Shown here: positions 46,784 to 61,657 of the stretch, in pieces
Position numbering within the stretch: the stretch's first letter is position 1
How the letters are laid out: every line of letters starts with the position of its first letter
NCBI GenBank assembly: GCA_028554645.1
Contig: JAQOOI010000070.1
Location: 496,001-560,000 of the forward strand
Origin: Omphalotus guepiniiformis
Lineage: Eukaryota > Basidiomycota > Agaricomycetes > Agaricales > Omphalotaceae
Direction: 5' to 3'
Length of the DNA stretch: 64,000 nucleotides
Made by a program: the position numbers and the translations under genes
The notes under the pieces: generated by a model
What the model was told of the DNA's origin: nothing
The model's database searches: none
What the model saw: only the letters and a program-made list of their open reading frames with translations

Positions 46784-47142
46784 CTAACATATCGCACAAT
46801 CGTTCAAAGGATGTAATCGCACAGGCGGAGCCATGTTCTGATACTCGCGACTCTGGGGATTCGACGCTCTGCGCTCCTGGGAGTAACTGACACAGACAGA
46901 AGTAACTACATAAACTCGAAACCTTGACACCGGGGGTGTGTCGTACGATACCGCTGTTGGGGCTACATCTTCGACACAGTCCGTCCACAGTAACGGATGT
47001 ATCTCTAGAGAACCGAATAAGCAGATTAGGGTGAAGCCTACACGTAAGACTTACCGACACCCAGAGTATCAGAAGGATTGACTCGAGCGGCGGACGAATC
47101 GTCATTCGACGCGTGGGCACTGCTATGATCCACATTGGACAT
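46784..47142 (-). CDS. Candidate small protein, unknown function
   Basis: Read on the minus strand, an exon starts MSNVDHSSAHASNDDSSAAR and ends SDTLGV at a GTAAGT donor. A 50-nt intron ends in TCTCTAG. The second exon gives EIHPLLWTDCVEDVAPTAVS and YDTPPVS. A very short intron (about 36 nt, GTTTCG to GTGTCAG) leads to SYSQERRASNPQSREYQNMA and ends NDCAIC. All three pieces join in one frame, which supports a gene. The last intron is shorter than usual, so the C-terminus may be different. Hydrophilic, Ser/Asn-rich; no family recognised. Confidence 0.4.
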
Positions 47143-47373
47143 GAAGCTTTGAAGCCTTGAGGGTTAAAATGAAAGCTTCCGATCTAGAGTTCGTATTTTG
47201 ATTGTTAGGACGAAAGTAAATGCATGGTATCAGAGCAGTTTTCGTGGAAAAAGGAACACGCATGGTATCCTTTGAAAAACAACCACTATCGCGGATAACG
47301 AGTAGTGCCTATTGATTGAAGATGTAAAGAGGGGAGATAGCTGATACTCTCGTGCCAATCCGTCGCCGATCTA

Positions 47374-47574
47374 CGGAAAGTGGGATCGCATGAACGACCG
47401 TACGCCTTGCGCGTGGTTTGCCTGGTAAGGATTCTCGCTTTCGCGTGCAATGCGATACCGAACGTCGACCTTCATAAACTCGCTGTGCATGTCGTGGATA
47501 AGCCTGACCTTGTGTACGCACATAGCAAAAATATAGCAAGCTAAGGCTGTGGAAACGGTGAAGCACTGGAACAA
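47374..47574 (-). CDS. Candidate membrane-protein exon, unknown
   Basis: The minus strand reads QCFTVSTALACYIFAMCVHK, one probable membrane helix. It continues RLIHDMHSEFMKVDVRYRIA and ESENPYQANHAQGVRSFMRS, with a stop after HFP. The composition is that of real protein, but no start or upstream exon was found before a stop-rich stretch at about 47,590-47,650. It may be the last exon of a small membrane protein, perhaps 5' to the candidate at 46784, or a remnant. Confidence 0.3.
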
Positions 47575-47780
47575 CGTTTGAAGCAGTAAGTTTGTAGTAA
47601 GCGGCAGAGTATGTACCCTTTAAGTTTGAATTTCATCAATCGGACCCGGAAATGTAGTAGCACGTGATCACATTATGAATAGACTCAGACGGCATTGTGG
47701 GTCCAGTTGTGGGTCCAAAATACTCCTCCTACTCTCCTTCTCAGCTTTCTCTCAATCATACGAGCTCCCCTCCCCTCCCT

Positions 47781-50578
<2,798 letters not shown>

Positions 50579-51029
50579 CCTTGTACAAGTTAAGTACATG
50601 TTTTCATGAACAATATGTGTTTGTCTAGTAGCCGTGTACCATAGTGAAGCTGTGTAGAAGGCAATGATAATGACTAGACATCACCGATTGAATTTTGAGA
50701 ATGACGGGTGACAGCGGAAGCTTGAAAGTCAAATTAACATACTCTCATTACACCCTCGAAAGCCGCGCCAGACTCCAGTCACCAGCCACATCGCTCACAG
50801 GATAACCAGAGCAGTAACCGTTTCACTACGTTTCTTCCCACTAAATTTCGGTCGACGCGCAAGATTGGTTTCTATAATACATACAAAATGGTCAAATGCA
50901 AGAGCGACGAAGAACAGAGAGAATAACTAGAACACTATTAGACAGAATATGGCATCAGAGAGAGAGAATTAACTAACAGGAGAGATAAAGACGCACCAAA
51001 AAAGATCACACTGCAGTCTAACACTTCTA
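50579..51029. other. Convergent intergenic region
   Basis: About 450 bp between the convergent stops of PRP43 and CSN1. It should contain both 3' UTRs and terminators. No gene-like signal seen. Confidence 0.5.
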
Positions 51030-52826
51030 TCAACCCTCCAGTATATACTCCGGCGAGGTTGTCTGAGTGTTCATCTTCGGTGCTTTAATCACCAACTCCG
51101 CTTGTTGCCTACAATGAACAGATACAAAACCCGCTCGTCAGCGTCAAAGGAGGACCGCAAAGGCGATCAAAATCTCACAATTTCATCCTATACAACAACT
51201 TCTTATTCGCCTTGGCCATTTCCACACCAGCCTTAATAGCTCGAGCGAACAGCTCTGCCCTCAGATCTACCTTCTTGACTTGTAGCACCTTACCCCTACT
51301 ATCCACGCGACCGCTGATGTCCCTGTTACGAACGAGACCAACGACATATTCCTCCGTCTCGGCGACACTCCACCCGAAAGCCTGGGCCATGCGGTCGAGT
51401 TTGATGCTGCTGAAGGGCGCAAAGTAGAGCGAGACGAGGCGTGTGCGTGTGAGTGAGTTGAGAGCGGTGATATGTGGAAAGAGGTGTATGTCGATAGTAT
51501 GTCGGGTCTATGAGACGTGATGAGCGGGGTTGGAGACAAAGAATCGACAAAGCCTCAATCAAGGTACTCACGTTCTGTCTACTCAAGATCTCTAGCACGT
51601 TCTTGAAATTGCTCGCCATGTATGCTTCAATCATCTCTCGGACGTACGGTTCCTGTTCAATGTACACCCCAAAGGAAAGATTCTCTAGCACTTGAGCTTT
51701 GAATGCTGAGCGGGAGAGCGACGCGAGGGCACATAAGGAGCCGTAGATGGCGATGTCACCGGGTGAGACGAGCTATAAGAAAAGGATGTGTGAAAATCCA
51801 CGCGAAACTCGCGCATACATGTTGATACGGACTTTACCAAACCAATCTCCAAGCCCACCCGCATTGCCTGTCCCAGATCCAAGTCGGAGGAAGTGATATG
51901 CAGCGCGTTCGTAGTTGGATTGTCCGAGCTGAGCGAGCGCAGTGGCAAAATCGAGCTTCGATTGAATAATTTCACGATCGGGTATCAGAGCCGAAGCAGG
52001 GCCACCTTTACGATTATTTCCAGTAGAGTTATCACCTTTGCCTGTATTCGAAAAGAGAGCCTCAAAAGCAGCTTCTGCTTTGAAGACGTAGGTGGGGAGG
52101 TGAGAATAGTTTCTTTGTTCGATCAAAAGCTGGACAACGAAGATGAGCAACGAAGAAATATGAGTAGAAACTGGAAGCTGGATGTGACACTCACTTCGAG
52201 AATCGATAAACACCCATCGAGTACGTGCTGGCTCGTAGTGCAGAACTCGCGAGACTTTGTCCAGTGTTTCAGGGCAGCAGGATGATCGCCTATCGAACGA
52301 TAAAAGGAAGCCAAGTCGCGGTGTCCCATCTACGCACGAGAAATGAGACTAATAACACATAAAGCAAGGACCAAAGCACCCGCATCCTAATGCTCTCCTT
52401 GATCATATTATTCGAATAGTTCTTCAGCTCAGCTTCCAACTTGATCCTCTCAGCATGATTCCTCTTCACAATTTCCTCCGCCCAAGCAGAACTGATTACC
52501 GGTAATTCCGAGATATCAGGAAGATTGACATCGTGGTACGAGGAGACCTGTTCATATGCGTGACACAAAGAACGGTATAAACTCGGGTCGCGAGATTTCT
52601 GGATATGTTGCACAGCAAGATTGAAGGCTTCTACAGCGACACTTGGACAGACGGATACGATGTGAATTAGACGGTCGATTAGTGTTCTTCCGCTGTAGTT
52701 TGAGATGTAGGATTCGAGATCGAATGGGCGTGTTTCGTCGACGAGGACGATGGAGCTTTTTGAAGCAGGTTGAGAGCTGCTGGAAGTTTGCTGCTGTGTA
52801 GACTCTTGTTCATCGATATCCATCAT
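51030..52826 (-). CDS. CSN1: COP9 signalosome subunit 1 (Csn1)
   Basis: A multi-exon gene of about 490 residues. CSN1 is a core subunit of the COP9 signalosome, which removes Nedd8 from cullins. The N-terminus starts [13 protein letters not shown] and then [20 protein letters not shown]. The TPR-like region includes [38 protein letters not shown] and [19 protein letters not shown]. The following part contains [20 protein letters not shown] and [16 protein letters not shown]. The PCI domain reads [50 protein letters not shown] and [18 protein letters not shown]. It ends [10 protein letters not shown]. The doublet ATGATG at 52821-52826 opens the coding frame. Confidence 0.93.
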
Positions 52827-53624
52827 GGTTAGAAGTAAAGACTTAGACAAGCAGGGACGCGCTCCGCCAGTGGCTTGACTCGCTTACACAATCAGGTTTA
52901 CGTGCGACTTTTTTTTGTAAATTTCTGGGATCACTTTCAGAGGTGTGTATAACAGAAAGAGATATTGCAGCATGCAGCGCAGGTAGGAAAAGGAATATAT
53001 GCATCTCGGGGCTGGACAAGACCTGCGGAAGTACACATCCTTGTTCCTGCCCCCCTGGTCACATCGGCCATCTTGTACTTTAAAGCATCCGTCGTACCTA
53101 CCCTCAAATAAGTATATCGCACGCATCCGCATTCCCAACAACGAATGTGAAAAGCGAGAGTATAAGGTACAGCATATTACGAATACCATTAATCGAATGC
53201 AAAAGAGTCTATAATGCCTGCTACTCCATCCTGTATTACCCCCGTCTCACATGTAAGTAGGCCTCTCAGTCCAATCCAAGATAACCACCCCAACCTTATA
53301 CTCTACCACCGCACCACAACCGCCAACTTCAAACACCAGTTCGCCGTCCAGTTCGCCGTCAATATACTTACATTCACCCTCCCAATCGCCCCAAGCCCTA
53401 GAATAGATAGATCCAATTTCCTACGACCACCACTATCTTTCGCTTTTTATTCGTATCTTGTGCCACCAAATCGACCAATGAAATAATCCCAGATTATCCT
53501 TCCCTCACGATACGAATTTGCCACTCTTTCCTGCCCCTATACCTCAATTGTCATATACAGGGGTAACTTATAACAAGGGGCGAATCGGTGATTGGTCGGT
53601 GGAATGTTGAATGGGAAGGGCACA
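52827..53624. other. Intergenic region
   Basis: About 800 bp upstream of CSN1 and downstream of the SGNH gene. A plus-strand frame of 90 codons from 53,214 shows no motif and is likely chance. I see no RNA gene. Confidence 0.45.
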
Positions 53625-55528
53625 TTAGGTGGCAAAGATGCCAATAATCTTGAATGGAGGCACGCCCTGGCCTTCTTCTCCTAATAACTGGCATTCAACG
53701 AAATGTGAGCCACGAGATACGAAATGGTCGATGATGAACAGCCTGGAAAAGAGAAGTTATAATCAGAACGATATTTCGACATTCATAGAAGATGATGAAG
53801 CGACATTCGGAAAGAACACATAGCTTTGGCGTTGAATCTTCGATATCAGCAGCATTTTCAATCGTCTTCGCACCAGCATAATTATCATCCACCCAGCACT
53901 CAACGCTGCTACCCTCTCCCACATCCTTGATAGGCTCCTGAATATAATAAAGCCCGATATCACCAGCGCCAACCTGAATGGGTATCCTCAGCTTGCTCGT
54001 CGGAAGCTGCGAGTACCAATAATGCGCCTTGGTCTGCAAAGCATTACCACCACCGCCACCCTGGCTAGCGGGGTGGAAAGCATTCCACCCAGAACCAAAG
54101 AAGAGTGAAGGAGGAAGCGGGTTGATCAAATCGTTCGCGCTAACACAGTACGGCGAGACCTCCTCAAAGGGTCTCTCATCGGTAGGCCGTGTGTTCATAC
54201 GGCCAGGTGGTACGTGCAAGTGCGGGATATTCGCCTTTGATGTCTCCGGCAGCTCGAGTTTGACACGGTTACCCTCAGCATCAACGTCCTCCTTATCGTT
54301 GTCCGCTCCAGGCTCAGGCACGACGCCTTTGCGTTGGCCCATACCACCGAAAAGACCGTGAGCGTTCTCAGCTGCGACGGCGTTCTCAGCGTGTCGGGTG
54401 GGTATTGTATCGTATGATGAGCCAGTAACGACTGCCCATGCGGTACATATTTGAGACTGGAAGTATGAAATGAGAATGTCTGAGATTAGCTCGTGGCCAT
54501 TCGAATTTGCAAGCATTGGGTCGGCATAGTATTTCTTGATCGAAGCAGGATCGTTCATGTAGTTTGTGAACAGAGCAGACTTGGTAGATATGTGCGGGAC
54601 GTCGTAGAATTGGGCGACAACGTTGTGCCAGTGGTCCGGGCCAGCGAAACCATATACTTGATGGATTTGAGGGGAAAAGTGTCCGAGAAGGATAACAGCG
54701 GGGTTATCAGGTCGAATGAGAAGAGATCGGATGAGAGTCTCGAAATTTTCGGTCGACTCAGGGTCACTATGGAAAAATTAGGAGGTCAACTAACAAGGCA
54801 TCATTGTGCGCTCACGGTGTATCATCAACATCCAGTTCCACAATGATCAGGTCTGTAACGTCAGGTATATGGTGCATACTGCAGTAGGCAAAGTATGCGG
54901 AGGAGGTACGACGAATAGCGCCGTTAGTGAGTTCCGAGGCTGGATGAGGGAATACGGAGTTCCACCACTGGAAGAAGCGAGAGGGGTAGCATTTTGGTGA
55001 TATTGGGTCATCTCCGGCGCCGTGGCAAGCAGAGACTATGAATGATGATGTTGAGAAAAGATGATTAGACTTTCTGTGTTAGAACGCACCTGAGCCTCCT
55101 ACAATACTGATAGTGACAGGCTGGCCAGCCAATGCTCTATTAATCACGCGCTGCACGCGGCCACTGCTCCCAAGATGCATTCGACTTTGAGAAAGCACAA
55201 GAGCACCGTACTTTGACCCAATCTCATCACTGGGTCCATACACCGGACAAAAATCAAAAGGATTCGTCTGAGGCTCGGTAGTATTGAGATAATTCTTGGC
55301 CTTGAGGTGAGCCGTCGAGTAAGGTTTCCGCAGCATATCATTACTCGTCGGAAGTATATAATGCGTGCACCCAATAACGATAATGACGAGCCCTACAATG
55401 AGCCAAACTCGACCGGTGACGCCAAACGACCGGTGCTGAAAGCGCGAAAATTTCTCATCGTCAGAGCCCATTGGTAGCGGTGAAGGGACGGAAATATGAG
55501 CTTGAGCCTTGTTTGCTCGTCGGTGCAT
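53625..55528 (-). CDS. Type II membrane SGNH/GDSL-fold hydrolase-like protein
   Basis: A gene of about five exons, roughly 530 residues. A short cytosolic N-terminus (MHRRANKAQAHISVPSPLPM) precedes one helix at residues 41-59 (VWLIVGLVIIVIGCTHYIL). The lumenal SGNH-type domain starts PVTISIVGGSGA, equivalent to block I with the nucleophile Ser. It continues DPISPKCYPSRFFQWWNSVF, VTDLIIVELDVDD and ESTENFETLIRSLL. The late Asp...His block is in YYADPMLANSNGHELISDIL. The C-terminal third (AHYWYSQLPTSKLRIPIQVG; CWVDDNYAGA) forms a beta-rich domain and ends FKIIGIFAT. Basidiomycete proteins of this layout are presumed to edit acyl groups on secreted glycans, but the substrate is unknown. It is transcribed away from a glycosyltransferase gene about 2 kb off, which suggests a shared pathway in the Golgi. 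Confidence 0.75.
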
Positions 55529-55840
55529 TCGACGACGAGAAAGAAGAGAGGAAAAAGGGAAAAAGGAGCGTAGGGGACAGAGCTGAGCTGGAATTTCCCA
55601 AGCGGGCAGGCGCTTTTTTCTCACGTGGCTTTTGATTGACCCAGAAACAGAAAGAGCGGCGTAAAATTTCCGGGCTCGCTCGAGACCTCAGATTGCTTTC
55701 ATGGAGCTGTCAGACCTCAATGTCTGGAAAAAGTCGAATCAAAGACTCGAAGACAGGAAAAATGAAGGTTGCTGGCAGAAGAATTCAAATCAAAGCGCTT
55801 TTGTTTTTTTTTTCAAGGAATTTCAAAAATTTGCAAGATC

Positions 55841-55875
55841 AGGATAGGACAGGACAGGACCGGGACAGGAGGGGT
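55841..55875. repeat. (GGACA)n purine-rich repeat
   Basis: Successive AGGATAGGACAGGACAGGAC units followed by CGGGACAGGAGGGG. It resembles the array at about 18,990-19,040 in composition. Low-complexity DNA. Confidence 0.6.
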
Positions 55876-56139
55876 TGAGGTTCTGTGCGGATTAGGAAGG
55901 ACAACTTCCCTTTTTGGACTCAGCTGGCACATGACTATCTGGTTAAGACTTTCTTACTCCCAGCGTTCACCTTGACTTAGAAACTTGATATTCTCAGCGG
56001 TCGCTGGCGAAAGAGCGGCTCAAACCTTGGCATGACAAAGTTTCAATTCAAATTACCAGGTGTTTTCAACAAACTATCGCGGACTCCAGAGGATATTAAC
56101 CAACTCTTATCTGCGAATGCGAGTCCGACAAGGTGCACT

Positions 56140-56953
56140 CACCCTTCCAAGCCATCCTGTTGTAAACGTACTAACCGTGTAGGCAATTCGCTAGCTGCAT
56201 GTCGTTGACTCCGTGTATAGTGTTGCCAAGGACCTGGGTCTTCGAGAATCATAACAGGAATCCTCGGATCTTCAACGCAATAATCACACCGCAACTCGAC
56301 TGTGCATAATACATATCTTGATCAAGCCAGAAATTGCCCTTCCGATCGAATTCCAAGTCCACCAAATTATCGGGACGGTGCTATTCTGGTCTCCTAAGCT
56401 GATTGTGTCAGCTTGAGCTGCCACGCCTCGACATGCGGAGGATACTCTTTCGCATTCTCCTGGAGTAAAACGGTAGCTGTGCCCATCAAGCTTGCAGTGG
56501 CACATCGAGGCCTGCCAAATCCCTGCAGTTTGTCCCGAGCTCGAGAGTGAATCATCCATTCCCGGAAATCTTCGAATTCGACTGTTATTCAAGAATATCA
56601 AGATGATCTTCTACATCTTCGTGATCCTAGGCTGTCCATCTGTGTTGCTGATAGTTCGGCTCAACAGTATGTCATCGCTGTCCCTCCACTGACACTTGCT
56701 GTCTTCTTTTCTCTTCGCTCGCCACGTCTCGTTACCAGTTGGCACGTCCCTATCTAAACATTAGACTTGGAAGCGTCAACCAGGAGTAGCGTCCACCAGC
56801 TACTACATACTCTCTACTACTGTTGTAGGATCGTTGAGCTGTCATCTGCCAAGCAGTCAGAATCATTTCTTCTGTCATCGTGAATAGCAGAGTATCCCTC
56901 GCTAGCTCACTTACCCCGACACTGCGAAGACAGAAAATCTGGGGTGGCTCCAC
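56140..56953 (-). pseudogene. Candidate gene or remnant, unknown family
   Basis: On the minus strand a patch near 56,750-56,953 reads SELARDTLLFTMTEEMILTA with no clear join. A second near 56,410-56,590 reads FREWMIHSRARDKLQGFGRP, then ATVLLQENAKEYPPHVEAWQ. A third joins GDQNSTVPII across a GTGGAC...GCACAG intron to VELRCDYCVEDPRIPVMILE, DPGPWQHYTRSQRHAASELP and a GTTAGT donor. Several pieces have convincing codon use and the CxxC pair could bind metal, but no complete start-to-stop model was found. It is either a gene with unresolved splicing or a decaying one. Confidence 0.35.
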
Positions 56954-57492
56954 TCTTTTCGTGAGTTCAACATACGCGTCCTAGGCCCTGATTTCGTGCA
57001 AATAATGCATTGCCATGGCAGGGCCCGGACCTCCGAGACGGGAAGATAGCTCTTTATTTCTGTGCTGCGGAAACGGAAACGTATTCTCTTTGTAACAGCA
57101 CTGGAGTAGGGATCTATGGAAACTTTTCCGGTGTGCACAGCAGAGTAGGTAGCCTGCGAACAGTGAGGATTCTTGCAAGATTCTTGGCCGAGTCGCTCGA
57201 GCTGTCCGTTTTTCTAGGTATCGTGTAATCTAGAAATACTCTGCTAATACAGCTTGATTAAACATTATTTCATTGAATTGGTGAACCGTAAAGGTTGTTT
57301 GAATGTTCATTTGGTGACCGTACGGCGTAAAAACGATTGTCGGCAATTATTTCGCAGATAGAGCAGCACAGCCACTCAGTCTTTCCACGTCTCTCCTCTT
57401 GCTACTCCTCCTAATCTTTTTTTCCTCTCTCTCCATAATTCTCTTTCTCTGCTGTGGGCATTGTATCTGGCGGGGCCTTTTTTTCTGGCATT

Positions 57493-59949
57493 ATGCCCAG
57501 TAATGACCTTCCTACACATTCGGCCGTGTACGAAAAACTAGGCCACAAATCCCAAGGATCCTGGACTAAACAGGTTCTCGTACCGATTCCTGGCGTTCGG
57601 AATCGTCGTTTACGTGTTTTAACACCAAATCTTCCTCGTTGGCGTTATATTCAAGGGAAAATACCGAGATTAATAGGGAAGAGACGGACGCCTTTGCTGA
57701 TATGTTTTGCATGCCTGGCAATGGTTATGACCGTAATGCTTCTTTCGAGGAATGTTGGAGGACCTGAATGGCCTGAATCATGGCCTCAGGGAGAGCCATC
57801 GACACTTGTATTCAGACGGGAGGACTTGCAGCGAATATGGCAATGGGAAGTCGCGAGTGGACATTATCCTTCCCGGCACAGCAGTGCGTTTTATCTGTAT
57901 CTCCTCAGGTCACAAGATCCTAATTTAAATTTTTTTACAGTACCGAAGGAAATTGGTTTAGCTTCACCACCTTTAAACCCAGCTTTGCCCGCAAAACAAC
58001 GCACTATGACTCCTTCACGCTATAGGCCACCACCTGATTCAATTGCAACCGATGCCGATACTGATACCCTAGGAGCTGGCCCAAAAAGAGTATACCTGGA
58101 CATTCAGAGTACGCCTCCCCACGTCGCGTACCCGCCGCGTCCAGTTCCAGGCAGTGTTGCTGATATGGATGTTATCATGAAACACTGCGACTTTTCGGAA
58201 GGAAAGTACGTCTTAGCCATCTCGAATGCCGTGTCCTTAAAACTCATGGCGTGTCATGTGTAGTACGTACGAGACTGTTTAGAAATTCTTCGGTTGGGCG
58301 GAGGATTGGACAATGGCCAGCGGGCGAGGAGAGGGAAAATGGACGACTGGAAATACATCTATATGGAACAGGCGAATACAACCGTAGAATTACCTTCACG
58401 CATCGACGACGACAACACCATGCATCCTATTCCCATTCGGCGTCCGCCTCCTGTCGTTGAAGGCAAAGTCGCCGACGACCCTGACGCAGGACTCGTCATG
58501 AAACCTGCAACAGAATTGGAGCCTCAGCTACCTCTTCCTGCACCACTCAAGCACACTCCTCATGCTGCCCTTCCTTCTCCTTGCGATCCCGAAAATCCTC
58601 GTCTGTTCCATATGTTCTGGACTGGTGCCTTCACCGATAAACCTTATTTAGCCCTAATGTCCTTCCTCTACACACAAAACACCGGAATCCATCTCACAGA
58701 GTGGCCAAAGGACGCTAATGTCTGCAGGCCTCAATTTTGGCTTTGGATCAACCCAGGTCCGGCTGCCGCGGTACCTAATCCGAACGCTCTGCATGACATG
58801 TTCGAGCAACTGAAGGTCAGCCCATGGGCAGCACCTTTCTTGCACCCGCGCTTTAAGGATGTCATCAAGTTCAAGCTTTGGAATACCACTGAGCAACTCG
58901 ACGGTATTCCGGAGATCAAAGACGAGTGGAGGATTCTTCAGGACTCGTTATTCAACTCCGGTGGTTATGTCATCAGCGTCAAGCAGAAAGAACCTGCGAG
59001 CGCGAATGAAACCTCGACGAAAAAAGCCGATGATGATGATATGCTTAACAGGACTGGATCTACCTCTGCTTCAGCGTACGATCGTCTATCAGTTATTCTC
59101 TCTGATATGGCTCGATTCGTGCTTTGTCACCGTTTTGGTGGTATCTACCTTGACGCCGACACGATATTCTTGCGCGACTGGGAAGAGCTCTGGGGTTGGA
59201 AAGGAGCTTTTGCCTATCGGTGGTCGCGGTTGGAAAAGTACAACACAGCGGTATTGAGGATGAACAAGGGATCGGCCTTGGGTTCGTTCTTGTTCCGGAC
59301 GGCACTGAAGAATGGGCTCGACTTCCACCCTATGACCGTCTCGAGATATGCCGCCGACTCACATCTAGAAGGATTACTGTTACGATTGCCGGATGCGTTG
59401 TTCGATTCTGCTTGGTTGAATACTGAGTATTACCAACGGGATCGACCTCCGCAGCCATATTTCACTGAGTGCGCTTTCTTCTGATGTTTTTTATGCCTTG
59501 CATAGCTGATTACGCTATAGGTTTGCGGAATTTTTCGACACACCACCCCAGAACAGTGCTGCACCGCAGACATTAGGGTTCAACGGATTCTTCAAGGGCG
59601 CGTATTCGTACCACTTCCATAATTTCTGGTACGTCCTCTCCCATGACTGTCGCGGTACCCAGTTTATCTATATCTTGCTTTTAGGTGGAAACCTTTCGAT
59701 CCAATACGAAACTGGCCCGACTTAGGTTCAAGGTTTATTGCAGGAGAAAAGATGGCACGTGCTGCTTTGCAGGGACAAAATCTTTCACTTAGCTCTGCCA
59801 TCGCTGCGGGTGATACTGATGTTGAAGAGGAAGATACTGTGGATTCAGACAAGCGAGATTTGGATTGGGCTACAGTTATGAAAAGGACATTTGAGTCGTA
59901 TGTCCGTGGGGAACGACCCAATATGTATGGCGAGTGGATACAGTGGTAG
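57493..59949 (+). CDS. GT32-like type II membrane glycosyltransferase (DXD)
   Basis: A four-exon gene of about 770 residues. A basic cytosolic N-terminus starts MPSNDLPTHSAVYEKLGH. One membrane helix is at residues 67-84 (PLLICFACLAMVMTVMLL). A Pro-rich stem follows, with a conserved-looking block KHCDFSEGKY joined across an intron at about 58,210-58,263 to VRDCLEILRLGGGLDNGQRA. The catalytic part has RLFHMFWTGAFTDKPYLALM and FWLWINPGP. The sugar-nucleotide DXD motif is in VLCHRFGGIYLDADTIFLRD, then WGWKGAFAYRW. It ends GERPNMYGEWIQW. The DXD with an upstream RF(G)GIYLD context is characteristic of GT32-type (Och1-like) Golgi transferases; donor and acceptor are unknown. The junction of exon 1 has a weak donor and is the least certain. 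It is divergent from the SGNH hydrolase gene. Confidence 0.8.
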
Positions 59950-60339
59950 ATTATATCTTATATCATATGGTACTATACTTTTGGCGCACACATATTGTAA
60001 GTAATTCGGATGGAACGGTACAGCTAGTTCTATTGTGTGTGTGCATGCATATATTCATGGCTAAACTGCGTTTATAATTGTTGTACTGACCTTTGCCACA
60101 AAATCTCTTTTGAAAAAGACAAGGCACAGTGCAGTGGCATGACATGAAGGCTATTGAGCAGTAATTAAGGCAGATAAGACTCCCCACTGGTCCTCGTATC
60201 TAGGGCTGGCTTAAGTACGAATTCCTACTTGACGCCGTTAGACGACTGCTCTTGTCTGCGTTTATAATATCATACAATCCTACTTCGTCGACGTGGTATA
60301 ATACAAAGTTCCAGAACCGTGGTACTGGCTGGGCTGGAG

Positions 60340-61174
60340 TCACTCAATCTCCTCAATCTCAGTGTCAGATCCCGATTCGGATTCGGAGGATTCGGAGGAG
60401 TCTGAGGAGTCGTCATATCGTGTGGGTCGCGACCTCCAGCTAATTATCTCGTTCAGTTCCGGAGGGTTGTAATCCTCGATAGGACACGCATATCTAGCAA
60501 ATGGTGAGCCCAGAATCAATGCGATCGCTGAAATAAGACCCACCTCAAGCCACATATACTATTCCACCACCACATCGGCTGCTGATCCCCGAGGTCGAAC
60601 TCTTCTCGAATGAACTGCACTGCAGCAGCAGCACGCTCTCCCCATCGCGCGATGTAACTTTGCTTCAGTACGAGAGTGTCATCCAGAGTGATCATATAGT
60701 GCTTGTCAACTTCCTCAAAGGGACGGGCGAAACGGAGGAACAAACCGCACTTGTTCTCAAGAACATCTACGACAGCGCGGCGAGCAGCCACTGTATCGGG
60801 TTCTGAGGATCCCAGACACGAAGGCACCTTGATTCCATTGCGAGCAGCGTAAGGAAGAAGTTTTTCGCGCGGTATGAGCAGCCCATAATGCAGGAGCGGA
60901 AGTTCGTCTCCTACTGCCTCCTCATTCTTGGCAATTTTGAAGATGCGGGGGTCAAGTTCCTTTTGTGGGCGTCGAACAGCCAAAAAAGCTCTTAATCTCT
61001 GAAACAAACAGGTAAGATAATCAATGTAAGAGTCAACGAAGCAACACGTACTTTTCTACGCTCCTGGATAGCCCGCTCCGTGTACTGTACAGAGGTACCG
61101 TCTTTCGAAGGGACGACTTCGCTGCAGAGATCGTCGTCCCATTGAGGAATAATTTTCGTTTTTCGTGAAGGCAT
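60340..61174 (-). CDS. Orphan family protein with DLGDQQPMWWW motif, copy 2
   Basis: A three-exon gene of about 240 residues, paralogous to the gene at 43085. Exon 1 starts MPSRKTKIIPQWDDDLCSEV and ends AIQERRK at GTACGT. Exon 2 reads QRLRAFLAVRRPQKELDPRI, FKIAKNEEAVGDELPLLHYG, LFLRFARPFEEVDKHYMITL and EEFDLGDQQPMWWWNSICGL. Exon 3 reads YACPIEDYNPPELNEIIS followed by a Ser/Glu tail SDSSESSESESGSDTEIEEI. Intron positions coincide with copy 1. Exon 1 and the tail have diverged most, while the LDPRI.KIAKN and DLGDQQPMWWW segments are fixed. Function unknown. Confidence 0.75.
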
Positions 61175-61657
61175 TTGTCAGTCAGGTCGAGATGTAGGTG
61201 GTTCCGTTTTATGACTGACGCCAAGATTAACTTCCCACATATATATAGGTTGAATTTGTGGCCCCACCCAGGCTCAACTTTTCCCACGATGGGTTACTAA
61301 TGGACCCAAAATGGACCGTCTCTTGTTACTATAATGATGAGTCTTGCAATTGTTCCTGTACAAGAACAATTGAGCGACTTCACTTTTGTCAATTTAAATG
61401 TGGATCTTACTGTTCTTTTGTGGCACCAGCCTATTGTCTGGGCTGTGGCACCGTGCACGGTGGCACCTGTGGTCATTTCTGGGGTGTGTATATATACTGC
61501 AGGGCCTCTACTGTCTATATTCAAGTTGTCCCCTCTGTCACTTTCTAACTGATCGTACCGCGTGCTATACTAAGGTGTCAGGATTGAAAAGGTGAAGTGA
61601 GGATTGACTCGACTGGCAAAAGTTATCACTGATGTATGCAATTTCGTCTAGATCGTC

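Larger units (their letters stand above)
55529..57492. other. Divergent intergenic region with candidate exons
   Basis: About 1.96 kb between the SGNH gene and the glycosyltransferase gene, which point away from each other. The outer parts are likely promoters; a long T-run and purine array lie near 55,800-55,875. The middle contains minus-strand coding-like patches described separately. Confidence 0.45.

Noticed and set aside
54029..54361. Plus-strand open frame of 110 codons
   Set aside because: Antisense to the SGNH hydrolase exon.
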